A DNA stretch of 64,000 nt from Candidatus Binatia bacterium (GTDB lineage: Bacteria; Desulfobacterota; Binatia; UBA1149; CAITLU01). Positions within the stretch are counted from its first letter, which is position 1. Every line of letters begins with the position of its first letter. A program made the translations under genes and the position numbers. Positions 62,278 to 64,000 of this stretch are shown here, piece by piece. The stretch covers positions 1-64,000 of the forward strand of contig DASXOZ010000072.1 of the NCBI GenBank assembly GCA_036493895.1, read 5' to 3'. A model generated the notes under the pieces. It was not told the DNA's origin, made no database searches, and worked only from the letters and a program-made list of their open reading frames with translations.

Positions 62278-63486
62278 CTACAGACCGGCTATCGTATCCC
62301 AGGAAGCGCAGCCGCAACCATCGCCGGCCTGTGGGCGCGGCGGCGGCTGGTAGACGCAAAGCGGGTCTTCGGCCAGCGCATCGCCGGTGGCGGCATAGGC
62401 ACGTCCGCGCGAGCCGCCGCAGACTTCGTTCCAGCAACAGACGCCGCAGCGGCCGCCGAACAACTCGGGACGGCGAAGATCGCGAAGCAATGGCGCGTTG
62501 CGATAAATGTCGAGGATGTCGCGTTCACGCACGCTTCCCGCGACGACCGGCAGGAAGCCCGACGGCATCACCTCGCCCTTCCACGACACGAACAGGATGC
62601 CGTTGCCGTCGCGCATGCCGGCTCCGGCCACGGCCGCATCGGGCCCCTGGCCCCGCATTTCGAGCATCACGCGACGGACCATCGGAGCCTCGGTTGCCGA
62701 CGTCACCAGGCCCAGATCGTGGCGCTGTGCGGCAACCCAGTGCAGCAACTCTTCGGCCTGCGCTGGTTCGATCTGCGGCAGCGAAGAGCCGCGCCCCGTG
62801 GTCACGAGGAAGAACAGGCTCCAGCGCTTTGCCTTCATGTCGCGCACGCGCTCGGCAATCGCCGGCATGTCGGCGAGCGTGTCGGCCGTGACCAGCGTAT
62901 TGACCTGCAGCGCAATGCCGGCCTCGGCGATGTGAGCGGCGGCTTTCATCGTCAGCTCGAAGCAGCCCGGAATGCCGCGAAGCGCGTCGTGGCGCGGCGG
63001 GTCCGAGCCGTCGAGGCTGAGCGACATCGCACCGACCCCGCGGCGGGCAAGCTCGAGGATGACTTCCCGCGTCAGCTTCGGCGTGGCGCTCGGCGCCACG
63101 TCGACGTGGAGGCCGAGGCTTTTCGCAAAATCGAGAATCTCCCAGAAGTCGGGCCGTTCGAGCGGATCACCACCGGTGAGCACCACGGCAGGAGTGGGAC
63201 GCGCGGTCGCAAGCGACCGCAGCACGTCGAACGCTTCCTCGGTCGACAGCTCGCCGGGCAGGCGCTGGTGCAGGGCTTCTGCCCGGCAATGCTTGCAGGC
63301 AAGCGCGCAGGCCCTGGTCAGCTCCCAGTAGACTCGCCTCGGCGCGTCATCATAGCGGCGGATCCTGCCGTCCTCGGGATGAGAGCCGGGATGACCGGTC
63401 GCCGCGGCGGCCGGTCGCGAATGACCGGTCGCAGGGGCAGCCGGTCGCAAAGGTCGAGCGGAAATGTCCGTGGTGACAGCAGTCAT
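62278..63486 (-). CDS. Radical SAM/SPASM protein (TIGR04053-like)
   Basis: Encodes 402 residues. A Pro/Ala/His-rich head (residues 1-45) precedes the radical SAM motif CALACKHC (C60, C64, C67), LTGGDPLERPDFWEIL and VDVAPSATPKLT. The SPASM tail has CGVCCWNEVCGG and further Cys. The sequence pattern fits the TIGR04053/heme-biosynthesis-like (AhbD/NirJ) group. It heads the conduit operon on the minus strand, 138 nt before the first NHL gene, which suggests a cofactor- or protein-modification role tied to the cytochromes. The target is unknown. Confidence 0.8.
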   Translation of the reverse strand: MTAVTTDISARPLRPAAPATGHSRPAAAATGHPGSHPEDGRIRRYDDAPRRVYWELTRACALACKHCRAEALHQRLPGELSTEEAFDVLRSLATARPTPAVVLTGGDPLERPDFWEILDFAKSLGLHVDVAPSATPKLTREVILELARRGVGAMSLSLDGSDPPRHDALRGIPGCFELTMKAAAHIAEAGIALQVNTLVTADTLADMPAIAERVRDMKAKRWSLFFLVTTGRGSSLPQIEPAQAEELLHWVAAQRHDLGLVTSATEAPMVRRVMLEMRGQGPDAAVAGAGMRDGNGILFVSWKGEVMPSGFLPVVAGSVRERDILDIYRNAPLLRDLRRPELFGGRCGVCCWNEVCGGSRGRAYAATGDALAEDPLCVYQPPPRPQAGDGCGCASWDTIAGL

Positions 63487-63817
63487 GAGTCACCCGAAGC
63501 CAGAGTCGTGCCACCGAACGGCTGGCGCCGTTCCGCGATCTGGCAAAGCAGTGCAGGTCTGCGAATCCGCGAGGTCATCGGCTGTCGGCAGGTGTCGGCA
63601 GAAGGCTGCGCTCTGTTGCGTCTCTCCTAAATCAGAGAATCCGTGCCGCGCTTTTCCCATCCATGATAAGTTCCAGGATCGCGGGGGCGTCTAAGCCCTG
63701 ACATTTCACGGACCTGCCTAAGGGCACGGATCTTGCGAATCCGGCGCCAGCCACGAAGCTGCAAACTCGGCCCCGGGTGTTCTGGGGCCACTTCAGATCG
63801 GCAAGGAGGAGCCGGCC
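63487..63817. other. 331-nt divergent intergenic region
   Basis: Lies between the minus-strand cytochrome operon and the plus-strand Tat-exported gene, so it should hold both promoters. GGCCCC (63769-63774) and GGGGCC (63784-63789) form a small hairpin close to the Tat gene. I could not identify a riboswitch, regulator site or additional gene. Confidence 0.5.
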
Positions 63818-64000
63818 ATGACGAACCATAAATGCGCCATCGCGACCGCTCCTGCCTCTGCCGGTACAAAGAAGGTGGGTCCCATGACTCCACGACGCCG
63901 GTTCCTGCTGTCCCGCCGCACAGTCCTGTCGCTCGTCGCCGGTATCGCGATCCCGATGCTCGCCACCGGCCCGGCCGCTGCATTCTACCCGCCGGACGGG
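63818..64000 (+). CDS. Tat-exported protein, 5' fragment cut by window edge
   Basis: Sixty-one codons, open at the window end. AAGGAGGA seven nt before the ATG at 63818 is an excellent ribosome-binding site; an in-frame ATG at 63884 is an alternative. It carries a twin-arginine signal: RRRFLLSRRTVLSLVAGIAIPMLATGPAAA with S-R-R-T-V-L as the core, cut near AAA|FYPPDG. Tat substrates often carry folded cofactors, and the position opposite the cytochrome operon suggests redox function, but the mature domain is not visible. Confidence 0.75.
   Translation, partial: MTNHKCAIATAPASAGTKKVGPMTPRRRFLLSRRTVLSLVAGIAIPMLATGPAAAFYPPDG

Noticed and set aside
60460-63630. About 1056-codon open frame on the plus strand opposite the cytochrome operon
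   Set aside because: It mirrors heme-protein, NHL and radical SAM genes; repetitive antisense composition and no signal or domain.
63640-63817. Possible c-di-GMP (GEMM) riboswitch before the Tat gene
   Set aside because: Words such as CACGAAGCTGCAAAC superficially recall GEMM, but the conserved ACGCAAAGCC core and paired tetraloop-receptor arrangement are missing. A covariance-model search would settle it.

Overview
This is a 64 kb stretch of very GC-rich, gene-dense bacterial chromosome. It carries no rRNA, tRNA, CRISPR array, intact insertion sequence or prophage that I can see. The cell is Gram-negative: there are many lipoproteins, a large outer-membrane beta-barrel, a periplasmic HtrA protease and an RND/MMPL exporter. 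Several features point to a deltaproteobacterial-type lineage (Desulfobacterota, Myxococcota or Binatota-like): abundant multiheme c-type cytochromes, a 2-oxoacid:ferredoxin oxidoreductase, GTP-dependent PEP carboxykinase, B12-dependent ribonucleotide reductase, an H1-like lysine/alanine protein and many GTG starts. This placement is inference; no rRNA or marker phylogeny was available.

Layout. 0-1 kb: a MazE/MazF toxin-antitoxin pair with a twin-palindrome operator. 1-10 kb: a large secreted hydrolase-like protein, pckG, a methyltransferase, a sulfatase-fold hydrolase without the formylglycine residue, a monothiol glutaredoxin and a DUF4301 protein. 10-15.6 kb (minus strand): thiS-thiG-thiE, then a DnaQ-DinG helicase and a ferritin-like diiron protein. 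15.6-22.4 kb (plus strand): a compact run alr-purH-purD-purE-Sua5/TsaC-DUF1015. 22.5-28 kb: envelope proteins (DUF4056 lipoprotein, orphan PhnD-like binding protein, TPR lipoprotein, MMPL exporter) and a 5'-truncated SulP/STAS remnant. 29-34 kb: TrmA/RlmD-type methyltransferase, MBL hydrolase, CoA-type Nudix hydrolase, thiI and DciA. A long imperfect inverted repeat lies before thiI. 34-40 kb: nrdJ, ftsB-like, eno, an H1-like peptide gene behind a near-consensus promoter, and an SCP2 protein. 40-48 kb: a REP-like palindrome, an MBL hydrolase, an FxLYD-type secreted protein, and a four-gene porGAB plus GltD/ferredoxin-fusion operon. 48-53.9 kb: lipoprotein, glycosyltransferase plus methyltransferase pair, radical SAM protein and HtrA.

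53.9-63.5 kb is the most distinctive region. It is a tightly overlapping minus-strand operon: radical SAM/SPASM enzyme, NHL beta-propeller lipoprotein, pentaheme lipoprotein, ~700-residue beta-barrel, second NHL lipoprotein, a ~12-heme cytochrome and a ~15-heme cytochrome. The composition fits a porin-cytochrome conduit moving electrons across the outer membrane, with two beta-propeller lipoproteins as extra parts. Both large cytochromes also carry non-standard CX3CH and CX4CH motifs. The window ends inside a Tat-exported protein.

Palindromes built on GGCACC/GGTGCC recur between genes (about 961, 22426 and 40297) and look like a dispersed REP family. One of them encodes the C-terminus of a small protein.
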